Position numbers and translations under genes: made by a program
NCBI RefSeq assembly: GCF_003258315.1
Contig: NZ_CP030032.1
Location: 2,333,804-2,397,803 of the forward strand
Length of the DNA: 64,000 nucleotides
From: Bradymonas sediminis
GTDB taxonomy: Bacteria > Myxococcota_A > Bradymonadia > Bradymonadales > Bradymonadaceae
Direction: 5' to 3'
Shown: positions 54,432 to 64,000 of the stretch, piece after piece
How positions within the stretch are numbered: the stretch's first letter is position 1
Layout of the letters: each line of letters begins with the position of its first letter
The notes under the pieces: model-generated
What the model was told of the DNA's origin: nothing
What the model saw: the letters and a program-made list of their open reading frames with translations, nothing else
Database searches by the model: none

Positions 54432-55754
54432 ATGAAATTGCGGAGGCACTCATCTTACCCTAGTATTCTCAGCGTTCGAGGCTCGCCACGACGCTCCTCG
54501 GGATTACAGACACCCCTAATATCGATGAGTTCCATGCAATTTCGCTTTTTATTCAATACGCATTCTATCCGCTCGCGATTCGCCCCGATATTGGGCCCGA
54601 AGCGACGGTCGAGGAACCGCCTGGCGAAAGCTGCAGTATTAGTAGGCGTGGGGTTGTGTGTGGGGTCACCGAGTTCGGCGACGGCACAGCAAAGCCCGGG
54701 CGCCGAGAACCCGGGTTGGGTGCGGACATTCGACGATGTCAGCGTCCGTCATATCAAGCCCGAAGACCTGCCCGAGGCCAGCGAACCCGGCGCCGCGATC
54801 GGCCTGTTGCGAACAAGCAGCAAAGACCTGCCGCGCCACGCATCCCAAGAAGACCTCCAGAAACTCGCCGAGAAGACCAACGCGCGGGTGATGCGAATCG
54901 TCGCGGTGCAAATCCCCCCGCGCCCCTATCGCCAGGTGCCGATGTTATTCTTCGGCCACGCGCTCTGGGTCTCACCGCCCGCGCTCCCGGACACGGCAGA
55001 CACAAACCCAGGCTCCACGACAGACTCGGGCGCAAACCCCGGCCGAGACAGCAATATCAAGAGTCGATATGCCAACCGAGTCACGCGTGGCGCTGCGCGA
55101 GAAGACGCCGCCCCGCCCGTGCAAAGGCCCGTGCTTATCTCCTCGCTCGATTGGCTCTCGACGGCCGACCAGGTTTACGCCCTCCCCCACGACATTTCGC
55201 TTGATGATGAGAAGAAACAGACCTCGAAGCACGTCAAAAAGGCGGACGACTCGGCGGCGAGTTGGCGCGCGACCCGGCGAAGCCTGGAGCAACTGACCGC
55301 GGGGACTGGCGGCGAGAAGTGGCTGAAGAAGCACAAGGATAAACTCATTGAGCTCAGCCCGCTTAACCCCGATCGCCACCGCAACCTGGTCCAATTAAAA
55401 AGCGCCGACGCCCGCCTCGCCCCCCCAGCGTCCGGATTTGAGCTCTTCGACACTGCAAATCAGGCGCTCTTTAAACTCTACGGCTACAGCCCCTACGCCG
55501 GGAAGTTCTTGACGAATACGATGCTCTACGGGAGTCACCCCGAGAACCCCGCGCTGACCTTCTATTGGCAGACGAATTACGCAGCGATCCTCGGCGCGCC
55601 GCTTATCGCCGAAGACGGCAAGCTGGTCTCCATCAATACGACCCAGCACCCCGACGACACCCAGATCTTCCTGTCGGTCCCGACCGATGCGATCGCGAGC
55701 TACCTGCGCCAGCATCGCGCGTCAAAGGACGCGAAAGCCGAGGAAAAAGAATAG
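54432..55754 (+). CDS. Exported protein with degenerate trypsin-like C-terminus, function unknown
   Basis: AAGGAGG lies one base before the ATG at 54432, which is too close; a TTG at 54438 has ideal spacing, and ATGs at 54525 or 54534 would give a shorter leader. A hydrophobic segment (AKAAVLVGVGLCVGSPSSATA) then reads as a signal peptide. The mature part of about 350 residues has no clear family. The end, LGAPLIAEDGKLVSINTTQH, resembles the last strands of trypsin-like proteases, but the GxSGxP serine is missing (YAAILGAP). It may be an inactive protease relative. It runs just ahead of tilS with a 2-base gap. Confidence 0.7.
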   Translation: MKLRRHSSYPSILSVRGSPRRSSGLQTPLISMSSMQFRFLFNTHSIRSRFAPILGPKRRSRNRLAKAAVLVGVGLCVGSPSSATAQQSPGAENPGWVRTFDDVSVRHIKPEDLPEASEPGAAIGLLRTSSKDLPRHASQEDLQKLAEKTNARVMRIVAVQIPPRPYRQVPMLFFGHALWVSPPALPDTADTNPGSTTDSGANPGRDSNIKSRYANRVTRGAAREDAAPPVQRPVLISSLDWLSTADQVYALPHDISLDDEKKQTSKHVKKADDSAASWRATRRSLEQLTAGTGGEKWLKKHKDKLIELSPLNPDRHRNLVQLKSADARLAPPASGFELFDTANQALFKLYGYSPYAGKFLTNTMLYGSHPENPALTFYWQTNYAAILGAPLIAEDGKLVSINTTQHPDDTQIFLSVPTDAIASYLRQHRASKDAKAEEKE

Positions 55755-55756
55755 AC

Positions 55757-57232
55757 GTGAGCGAATTGAGCCTCGAGCTTCGACCCGAACTTGCCGCCGC
55801 GGGGATCCTGGTCGCCTGGAGCGGCGGCCTGGACTCGACCGTCCTCTTATATCTATTGCGTGAATGGGCCGCCGAACACGGCGCGCAGCTCCACGCACTC
55901 CATATCGACCACCGACTGCGCGCGTCGAGCGGCGAGGACGTCGCGTTCTGTCGCCGGGTGGCCGCCAATTTAGGGGTATCATTTTCGGTCGAGACCCTGG
56001 CGGTTAGCGCTGCGGGTTCGACCCAACAGAACGCGCGCGTCCAGCGCTACGCGACCCTGGCGCGCGCGGCGAACCGGCTGGGGCTCGGCGTGGTGGCGAC
56101 CGCCCACCACGCAGACGACGCGCTCGAGACCGCCCTGCTCAACCTGCGGCGCGGGACATCCAGCGCCGGGTTGAGCTCGGCGGCGCGTGTGGCGAGCGCC
56201 CCGATTCCGGCCTGGCCGTGCGATATTCGCCTGGAGCGCCCGATGCGGGGCATCTTTCGGCGCGAAATCCGCGCCTTCGCCCTCGCCAATAAGATCGCGT
56301 GGCACGAAGATCCGAGCAACGCGACCTCGAACTATCAGCGCAACCAATTGCGCCACGAAACTCTGCCTGACCTCACGGGCGACGGGCGTTATTCACGAGG
56401 CATCCTGCGCTCGCTCGAAAACCTCGCCGCCGAGAACCAGGCCCTCGATGATATCGCAAAGTCGACGCTGCAGGCGGCGACGCTCACGCCTCCGGATGCC
56501 GAGAGCGTCGCGCTGCGGGCAGAACCGTTTCACACGCTGCCCCCGGCAATCGTGACGCGCGCCCTGCAACTCGCGGCGCGCCTCTTGCCGACCGAGGTCG
56601 GCCTCACCCGGGGCCATCGTGACCAACTCGCCGAGGCCGTCGCGACCGGCGCCACGCTGCGCCTGGACGTGCGCGGCGCGGTGATTCATATCACGCCACG
56701 CGCTATTCTTCTCGAAGTTGCGCGCGGGCGCGGCGCCCCACACCTTCACCAGCGCGAGGCTGCAGCTATCCCCCTGAAATTTCCGATAGCCGGCGAAAAA
56801 TATCCCCTTGAAATCCCCTGGTTCGGAAGCACCTTCGCGTGGCAAAACAACGGGAGCGCTGACGACTTCGCCGTGAACCCGGCGCTCGTCTATGTGTTCG
56901 GCGTGCCGAGCGCCGCGCCTGGCACACCGCTTATGATTCGCGGGGCGCGCCCCGGTGATCGCATCAGGATCAGCGGACTCGACGGGCATAAATCGGTCAC
57001 CGCTCTATTAGCCGAGGCGAATATCCCGGATTTTTTGCGCTGGCGCTGGCCCTGCCTGGTTGCCGCTGACGGGTCGAATTTGGTGGCCTGGGTGTGCGGG
57101 ATTCGCCACGCCGAGCAACGCGTGGGTGCGGCAGCAGACGCGCGCCCCGCCCATCTTCAGTGGAAGCCAAGGGATGGCTCAATCTTCTCCATGCTTCTTT
57201 CGAAAACTTCGCAGCAATGCGATCGACAATAG
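55757..57232 (+). CDS. tilS: tRNA(Ile)-lysidine synthase
   Basis: TilS attaches lysine to C34 of tRNA-Ile(CAU), so it reads AUA codons; it uses ATP. The GTG at 55757 lies 2 bases after the previous stop; the longer frame to 55565 lies inside the previous gene and is rejected. The 491-residue protein has the N-type PP-loop SGGLDST at residues about 22-28, the block HIDHRLRASSGEDVAFC and VVATAHHADDALET. The C-terminal third holds the TilS substrate-binding domain (PGDRIRISGLDGHKSVTALL). The start lacks a strong ribosome site, so coupling to the upstream gene is likely. Confidence 0.93.
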   Translation: MSELSLELRPELAAAGILVAWSGGLDSTVLLYLLREWAAEHGAQLHALHIDHRLRASSGEDVAFCRRVAANLGVSFSVETLAVSAAGSTQQNARVQRYATLARAANRLGLGVVATAHHADDALETALLNLRRGTSSAGLSSAARVASAPIPAWPCDIRLERPMRGIFRREIRAFALANKIAWHEDPSNATSNYQRNQLRHETLPDLTGDGRYSRGILRSLENLAAENQALDDIAKSTLQAATLTPPDAESVALRAEPFHTLPPAIVTRALQLAARLLPTEVGLTRGHRDQLAEAVATGATLRLDVRGAVIHITPRAILLEVARGRGAPHLHQREAAAIPLKFPIAGEKYPLEIPWFGSTFAWQNNGSADDFAVNPALVYVFGVPSAAPGTPLMIRGARPGDRIRISGLDGHKSVTALLAEANIPDFLRWRWPCLVAADGSNLVAWVCGIRHAEQRVGAAADARPAHLQWKPRDGSIFSMLLSKTSQQCDRQ

Positions 57233-57666
57233 CGGCCCTAAACTGAGTGGACGAAATTATTTACACTGTGCGTGAAATAATCCAGCAACAACATACCTTT
57301 GTTATGGGACGAAGGCAGTACAAGCTGGCGAAATTCAACCCAAGCAATTGCCCGCTGCTCGCCGACGTCCGAAAAACACCTGAAGCAACGGTCGAGCGGT
57401 TGAATTGGCCCGCGTGAAGGTGCTATAGCAAAACGTCGGAGCGGACTTTGCGACGCTCTGCCTCTTTAAGACTGACAAAACCAAGTCTCGATGACGCTTG
57501 AACCTGTCAACTAGAGCGCAGCGTCGCACTGAGCCTTACCAAACTTCGACCTCAACATTCGTTTTAGAAATTTTCAAATAACTCGGGTTGCTTTTTTCGC
57601 CGGTGATTTCGAGAAATCACAACTCGACCGTCGTATAAAAACCAAATCCGCTGCCGAGGACCCAAC
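57233..57666. other. Intergenic region between tilS and ftsH
   Basis: A 434-base gap. At 57256-57281 there is an AT-rich hairpin (ATTATTT / AAATAAT with an inner CAC/GTG pair) 25 bases after tilS; it lacks a T-run. A GGTCGAGCGGTTGAATTGG stretch near 57390 recalls a tRNA D-arm, but no T-arm or acceptor was found. The rest should contain the ftsH promoter. No gene was seen. Confidence 0.45.
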
Positions 57667-59643
<1,977 letters not shown>

Positions 59644-59671
59644 TCCCGGCTTGATTCTCAGGTAGTTTATC

Positions 59672-59712
59672 GACGTGCCGGGGGCTCTTAACCCGCGGCA
59701 CGTCTTCTTTTT
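59672..59712 (+). terminator. Rho-independent terminator between ftsH and folP
   Basis: The stem GACGTGCCG / CGGCACGTC with an inner GGGG/CCC pair is followed by TTCTTTTTGG. It ends 12 bases before the folP start, so folP must rely on read-through or on a promoter inside the hairpin region. Confidence 0.85.
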
Positions 59713-59723
59713 GGTTGAAAAAA

Positions 59724-60632
59724 ATGACGTTTATCGCGCACCCACACCCCCGCCCCACCCCATCTGACCTCTGCGTCGCCGGGCGCACGCTCGCCTTTGG
59801 CGAGCGTTTTTATGTGATGGGAATCCTCAATACGACGCCGGACTCCTTCTCCGATGGCGGCCAATTTCTAGACCCACAAGCCGCCATTGAGCGGGGCCTG
59901 CGCATGGTTGAGGCCGGCGCGGATATCATCGATATCGGCGGCGAATCGACGCGCCCCGGCGCCGAGGCGGTTGACGCCGACACCGAAATAAAGCGGGTCG
60001 TTCCGGTCATCGAGGCGCTCAACCGCCACCTCAATCCCGCGGGGCAGCCGGCCCAAACCCTGCTCTCCATCGACACCTCCAAGGCCCTGGTGGCCGAGGC
60101 GGCGCTGGAGGCCGGCGCGAGCATCGTCAATGATATCAGCGGCCTGGGCTTCGACCCACGGATGCCAGCAGTCGTCGCCCGTGCCGGCGCCGCGCTGGTC
60201 CTCATGCATATTCGCGGCACGCCGCGGACCATGCAGACCGACACCGAATACGAAGACCTCATCGGCGAAGTTCACGCCTATTTCGTTGAGCGCATCGCGC
60301 GCGCATGCGCGGCCGGCGTTCGGCGCGATAAGATCATCCTTGATGTGGGCATCGGTTTTGGAAAAAGCGTCGCCCAAAATTACCAATTGATCCGCGAGCT
60401 TCATCGCTTCACCGACCTCGAATGCCCACTTCTACTGGGCTCAAGTCGCAAGAGCTTCCTGGGAGCAGTCCTGAATAAACCCGCCGAAGAGCGCGTCTTT
60501 GGCACAGCGGCCAGCGTCGCCTGCGGCCTCTACGCCGGCGCAGATATCGTGCGGGTTCACGATGTCGCCGAAATTTGCGACGTCGTGCGCATCACCGAGG
60601 CCATCATCGGAACCCGGGATTCTCAGGGGTAA
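59724..60632 (+). CDS. folP: Dihydropteroate synthase
   Basis: FolP joins p-aminobenzoate to the pterin pyrophosphate in folate synthesis, and it is the sulfonamide target. The ATG at 59724 is used; a TTG three codons upstream is possible. The 302-residue protein has the signatures VMGILNTTPDSFSDGG, ADIIDIGGESTRPGAE and LLLGSSRKSFLGAVL. Key residues Asn, Asp and Arg appear in place. There is no clear ribosome site, and the start lies right after the ftsH terminator. The next gene starts 200 bases later. Confidence 0.95.
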   Translation: MTFIAHPHPRPTPSDLCVAGRTLAFGERFYVMGILNTTPDSFSDGGQFLDPQAAIERGLRMVEAGADIIDIGGESTRPGAEAVDADTEIKRVVPVIEALNRHLNPAGQPAQTLLSIDTSKALVAEAALEAGASIVNDISGLGFDPRMPAVVARAGAALVLMHIRGTPRTMQTDTEYEDLIGEVHAYFVERIARACAAGVRRDKIILDVGIGFGKSVAQNYQLIRELHRFTDLECPLLLGSSRKSFLGAVLNKPAEERVFGTAASVACGLYAGADIVRVHDVAEICDVVRITEAIIGTRDSQG

Positions 60633-60677
60633 AACCGGCGCCAAAAATTTATGCCGCCGAGGCCGTTTAAAACTAGT

Positions 60678-60704
60678 TTTACACTTAAATTGCGGGTATA
60701 TAAT
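60678..60704 (+). promoter_or_regulatory. Predicted promoter of the cdaA operon
   Basis: -35 TTTACA (five of six) and a perfect -10 TATAAT (60699-60704) with a 15-base spacer, shorter than the usual 17. It lies about 130 bases before cdaA and would start a separate transcript for cdaA-cdaR-glmM. Confidence 0.5.
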
Positions 60705-60834
60705 AAACCGACAACCTTCATCCCCACTGCGGAAACTCCGCCAAAACACGCATTAATTGACGAGAAACACAGCACCGCCCCCGCGCCCAACAGACGCGTA
60801 ACCCGTTGAAATACCGAATGTTCGAGCCTAATTG

Positions 60835-61833
60835 ATGGAGCAAATCCTTGACATATTCCGCATCCACGGATGGACGGATGCGCTGCGCGTATTTTTCGAC
60901 GTGGCCATTGTCTATTATGTCATCTACCGAATTTTGCTGCTCATCAAAGGCACCCGAGCCGTGCAGATGCTCTTCGGGCTGGTCGTCGTCATCGTGTTCT
61001 TCATCATCAGCCAGAAGCAATACCTGAATCTGGCGACCGCGCATTGGTTTATTGAACAATTTATCGCCAACTTCATCATCATTATCGTGATTATTTTCCA
61101 ACACGATATCCGCCGCGCGCTGGCGCATTTCGGGCGCAGCTCGATGCTCTCGGGCGGCAGCGTATTTGAAGAGACGCAGGTCCTTGAAGAGATTATCAAG
61201 GCCTCGGTGATGCTGTCGTCGCGCAAAATCGGTGCGCTTATCGCCATCGAACGCGAAGCCAATCTCGACGACTATACCGAAGAAGGCATCAAGATCGACG
61301 CGGTGGTCACCAAAGACCTGCTCTATAGCATCTTCGTGCCCGAGCATCAGAACCCGCTGCATGACGGCGCGCTGATCGTCCAACAGGGACGCGTCACCGC
61401 CGCCGGCTGCTTCTTGCCGCTGACCAATAATAACCGCGTCGAGAAGACCCTGGGCACCCGGCACCGCGCCGGCATCGGCCTGAGCGAGGAGACCGACGCG
61501 GCCATCGTCATCGTCAGCGAAGAAAGCGGAACGATTTCAGTCGGTTATCGCGGCGAGCTCACCCGCGACCTCGACGCTAACCAGATGCGCGATCACCTTC
61601 AGCGCATCTTCAGCGCCGCCCCGCTCAACCAGTCGAGAACGACCCTGGTCGACCGCTGGCGCGACTGGCGCAGCAGCGTCAAGCGGAACGCGGCGCTGCA
61701 TGCCGCCACCAAGCGAAATGCCCCGGCGACTGACGGAGCGGCCAAATCCTCCGGCACCTCGCCCGATTTGTCGAAGCCGGCCGAGGCAGGCGCCGACGAA
61801 AAGGTCAGCGAAACACACGAGGCTACGCACTGA
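60835..61833 (+). CDS. cdaA: Diadenylate cyclase CdaA
   Basis: CdaA makes cyclic di-AMP from two ATP. The ATG at 60835 is used; a TTG just before it is less likely. The 332-residue protein has three membrane helices in the first 90 residues, then the DAC domain with the catalytic DGA (NPLHDGALIVQ) and RHR (GTRHRAGIGL) motifs intact, which point to an active enzyme. The C-terminal 70 residues are Ala/Lys-rich and low in complexity. It is followed by the YbbR-domain gene with a one-base overlap and then glmM, the standard cdaA-cdaR-glmM order. Confidence 0.96.
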   Translation: MEQILDIFRIHGWTDALRVFFDVAIVYYVIYRILLLIKGTRAVQMLFGLVVVIVFFIISQKQYLNLATAHWFIEQFIANFIIIIVIIFQHDIRRALAHFGRSSMLSGGSVFEETQVLEEIIKASVMLSSRKIGALIAIEREANLDDYTEEGIKIDAVVTKDLLYSIFVPEHQNPLHDGALIVQQGRVTAAGCFLPLTNNNRVEKTLGTRHRAGIGLSEETDAAIVIVSEESGTISVGYRGELTRDLDANQMRDHLQRIFSAAPLNQSRTTLVDRWRDWRSSVKRNAALHAATKRNAPATDGAAKSSGTSPDLSKPAEAGADEKVSETHEATH

Positions 61834-62810
61834 TGTTGGAGACCGTCGAGTATATATTGCGTCGGGTTTTTCTGCAGAACCTGCATATGAAGATGGTGGC
61901 CTTGCTGCTCACGCTCGCCCTATACCTCTGGGTCAGCGTCGACCGCGAAGTCGAGCGAACCCATTATATTCCGGTGCGCTATAGCGTCCCCGAGCAAATG
62001 GTGTTGGTCAACGCCCCGCCGCATAAAACCGGCGTCACCATCCGAGGGAAATGGTCGGACCTCAACCAACTCGACGCCACCAAGATCAAGATGATCCGGG
62101 TGACCATCGACGCCGGGATGGGAACCCGCGGCCAGATTCCGCTGTCGGCCGACATGATCGACCTGCCGCCGGGATTGCGCGCCGTCGACATCGAACCCAA
62201 CTCGGTCCAATTCCGCCTCGAAGAGCGCCGCTCCAAGGTGGTCCCCATTCACGCAAAATTGGTGGGCGACCCCCCCGACGGCTATCGGGTCGGCAAGGTC
62301 TCGGTCACCCCGCAGAAGATCACGGTCAGCGGCCCGGAGCAATCGCTGGTCCAACTCACGAAGGTCTCGACCGACCCGGTGGCCATCCAGGAGCGCACCC
62401 AATCGTTTGTCGCCGATGCCTACTTGCGCGTCGACGACCCTTTGGTGGAGTATCGCCTCGATAAGCCCGCCCAAGTGTCGGTCGAGATTCTAACCCAGCA
62501 AGTCGAGCGCAGCTTCCCGAATATCGGGGTCGAGGCGCTCAACGCAGACAGCGCTCTGGTCAAATCGATCAAGCCCGCCACGGTCACGTTGAACCTGCGC
62601 GGCCCGAAGTCGATTATGGATTCCCTGGATCCCGACCAATTACTGGCTTCGGTTGACCTTAAGGGCGTGGCGCCCAAGGACGCACGCACGGTGGAGCGCG
62701 AAGTTCAGATTCGCAATATCCCCGGCGGCGTCGAACTTTTAGGCAAGCAGCCCCAATTTTTTCGCGTTTACCTGGCTCCCCGCCCCACCGAAATTGCGGC
62801 GGATGACTGA
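61833..62810 (+). CDS. cdaR: YbbR-domain protein, CdaR-like regulator of CdaA
   Basis: The ATG overlaps the cdaA stop by one base. The 325-residue protein has an N-terminal membrane helix (LHMKMVALLLTLALYLWVSV) and then about three YbbR domains in the periplasm: each has the pattern of short beta strands with PV-x-V/I repeats, such as VTPQKITVSGPEQSL and IKPATVTLNLRGPKSIMD. In Gram-positives CdaR binds and modulates CdaA. By position the same role is expected here. Confidence 0.9.
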   Translation: MLETVEYILRRVFLQNLHMKMVALLLTLALYLWVSVDREVERTHYIPVRYSVPEQMVLVNAPPHKTGVTIRGKWSDLNQLDATKIKMIRVTIDAGMGTRGQIPLSADMIDLPPGLRAVDIEPNSVQFRLEERRSKVVPIHAKLVGDPPDGYRVGKVSVTPQKITVSGPEQSLVQLTKVSTDPVAIQERTQSFVADAYLRVDDPLVEYRLDKPAQVSVEILTQQVERSFPNIGVEALNADSALVKSIKPATVTLNLRGPKSIMDSLDPDQLLASVDLKGVAPKDARTVEREVQIRNIPGGVELLGKQPQFFRVYLAPRPTEIAADD

Positions 62811-62888
62811 GACCACCAAACTTTAGACTTATCCGGCGCCGCGCATCACGCGCCCCGTAAAACGTCAAATCACACTGAGATCTTCGCT

Positions 62889-64000
62889 ATGACTGAACGC
62901 AAACTATTCGGCACCGACGGCATTCGCGGCGTGGCCAACAAATACCCGATGACGCCCGAGATTTCGGTGCGCCTCGGCCAGGCGATTGCCCATCATTTTA
63001 AGCAGGACAACCGCCTCAAGCGCGCCCCCGGTCATCACCCGCGCATCCTCATCGGCAAGGACACCCGCCTGTCGGGCTATATGTTCGAGTCTGCGCTGGC
63101 CGCCGGCATCACCAGCATGGGCGCCGACGTCCAGCTCGTCGGCCCGCTGCCAACCCCGGCCATCTCCTTCTTGACCACGAGCATGCGCGCCGACGCCGGC
63201 ATCGTCATCTCGGCCAGCCATAACGGGTTCCAGGATAACGGCATCAAGATCTTCGGCGCCGACGGATTTAAACTCCCCGACGCCGAAGAAGCGTTGCTCG
63301 AGCAGATGGTGCTCTCCGACTCGCTCAAGGGCGTGGAATCGGGCGATATCGGCAAGGCGATGCGTATCGACGACGCCGGTGGGCGCTATATCGTCTTCCT
63401 CAAAAACACCTTTCCCAAAGAGCTGAGCCTCGAGGGCGTGCGCGTGGTCATCGACTGCGCCCACGGCGCGGCCTACCGCGTCGCACCCGACGTGCTGCGC
63501 GAGCTGGGCGCCGACGTCTTTACCCTGGGCAACGAGCCCAACGGTACCAATATCAACTTCAAATGCGGCAGCACGTACCCGGAGGCGACCATCCAGCGGG
63601 TGCGCGAGACCCGCGCGGATATCGGCATCTGCCTGGACGGCGACGCCGACCGCGTCATCCTGGTCGACGAGAACGGCGAAGTCGTCGACGGTGACACCAT
63701 CCTCGCCCTGGCCGCGATGACCATGGCCCAGCAGGGAAAACTCGCAAAGAACACCCTGGTCGCCACCATCATGAGCAATATCGGCCTGGAGATCGCGCTC
63801 AAGAAACGCGATATCGCCATGGTCCGCACCGCCGTTGGCGACCGCTATGTGGTCGAAAAAATGCGCGAAGACGGCTTTAACCTGGGCGGCGAGCAGTCCG
63901 GCCACCTGATCTTCTCGGACCACACCACCACCGGCGACGGCATGTTGGCCGCCCTGCAGGTGCTCGCCATTTTGCAGCGCGAGCAACGCCCCTTGAGCGA
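62889..64000 (+). CDS. glmM: Phosphoglucosamine mutase, 3' partial
   Basis: GlmM converts glucosamine-6-phosphate to glucosamine-1-phosphate for UDP-GlcNAc and cell-wall synthesis. The window ends 370 codons in, about 80 short of the usual length. The start [17 protein letters not shown] is the family signature. The phosphorylated Ser lies at residue 110 in ISASHN, the metal site is DGDADR, and the later [10 protein letters not shown] block binds sugar. It is the last gene of the cdaA operon, 78 bases after cdaR. Confidence 0.96.
   Translation, partial: MTERKLFGTDGIRGVANKYPMTPEISVRLGQAIAHHFKQDNRLKRAPGHHPRILIGKDTRLSGYMFESALAAGITSMGADVQLVGPLPTPAISFLTTSMRADAGIVISASHNGFQDNGIKIFGADGFKLPDAEEALLEQMVLSDSLKGVESGDIGKAMRIDDAGGRYIVFLKNTFPKELSLEGVRVVIDCAHGAAYRVAPDVLRELGADVFTLGNEPNGTNINFKCGSTYPEATIQRVRETRADIGICLDGDADRVILVDENGEVVDGDTILALAAMTMAQQGKLAKNTLVATIMSNIGLEIALKKRDIAMVRTAVGDRYVVEKMREDGFNLGGEQSGHLIFSDHTTTGDGMLAALQVLAILQREQRPLS

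Noticed and set aside
57380-57440. A tRNA-like D-arm sequence after tilS
   Set aside because: No T-arm (GGTTCRANNCC), anticodon arm or acceptor pairing could be built around it.
62904-63986. A 360-residue antisense frame over glmM
   Set aside because: The plus-strand frame is a complete match to the GlmM N-terminus; the antisense frame is a codon-bias shadow.

Overview
The window is a GC-rich, gene-dense piece of a Gram-negative bacterial chromosome. I read it as a member of the Myxococcota/'deltaproteobacterial' branch, most likely the Bradymonadia, but this is inference. The pointers are many secreted lipoproteins with acidic or Cys-rich linkers, AgmX/PglI-type TonB-like proteins beside TolQ/TolR-like motors, and two tandem sites upstream of lexA that resemble the myxococcal LexA box. 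There is also a beta-helix/diheme-cytochrome lipoprotein pair and a baeRF-family protein. I saw no rRNA, tRNA, CRISPR array, insertion sequence or prophage. The window starts inside a YbhB-type gene and ends inside glmM.

Region 1-15.7 kb holds mixed housekeeping and surface genes: a PEBP-like protein, Cys-rich and lipase-like lipoproteins, a thioredoxin, an archaemetzincin-like protease, heme A synthase, a LysE-type exporter, a YceI-like protein, a small membrane protein, a GNAT, yaaA and an RluA-type pseudouridine synthase. These are followed by the beta-helix/diheme cytochrome pair, and then dapD and secG on the minus strand. Region 16-25 kb has two overlapping lipoprotein genes, one with a VWA-like domain and thrombospondin-3-type calcium repeats. 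It is followed by a compact operon: a TolQ/ExbB-like channel, two ExbD/TolR-like proteins, a small exported protein, and a 961-aa protein joining a degenerate kinase domain to a membrane segment and an AgmX/TonB-like C-terminus. A further lipoprotein gene follows. This operon is the strongest candidate for an undescribed system.

Region 25-37 kb contains a HEAT-repeat exported protein, a PHA-system protein, pyrG, clpB, an FMN reductase, a GMC oxidoreductase and several proteins of unknown function. Region 37-46 kb has lexA with a well-marked promoter/operator, then a complex I cluster nuoA-B-C-D-G-H-I. That cluster lacks E, F and J-N, and an unknown membrane-anchored protein is translationally coupled to its end.

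Region 46-56 kb has a lipoprotein with an NlpC/P60-like fold that has lost its cysteine, an AroB-AroA fusion enzyme, cardiolipin synthase, a baeRF3-like protein, a glutaredoxin, a second AgmX-type protein and an exported protein with a degenerate protease-like tail. Region 56-64 kb is the conserved block tilS, ftsH, folP, cdaA, cdaR and glmM, which joins tRNA modification, membrane proteolysis, folate synthesis, cyclic di-AMP synthesis and amino-sugar synthesis. Rho-independent terminators, most of them bidirectional between convergent genes, separate many of the units.
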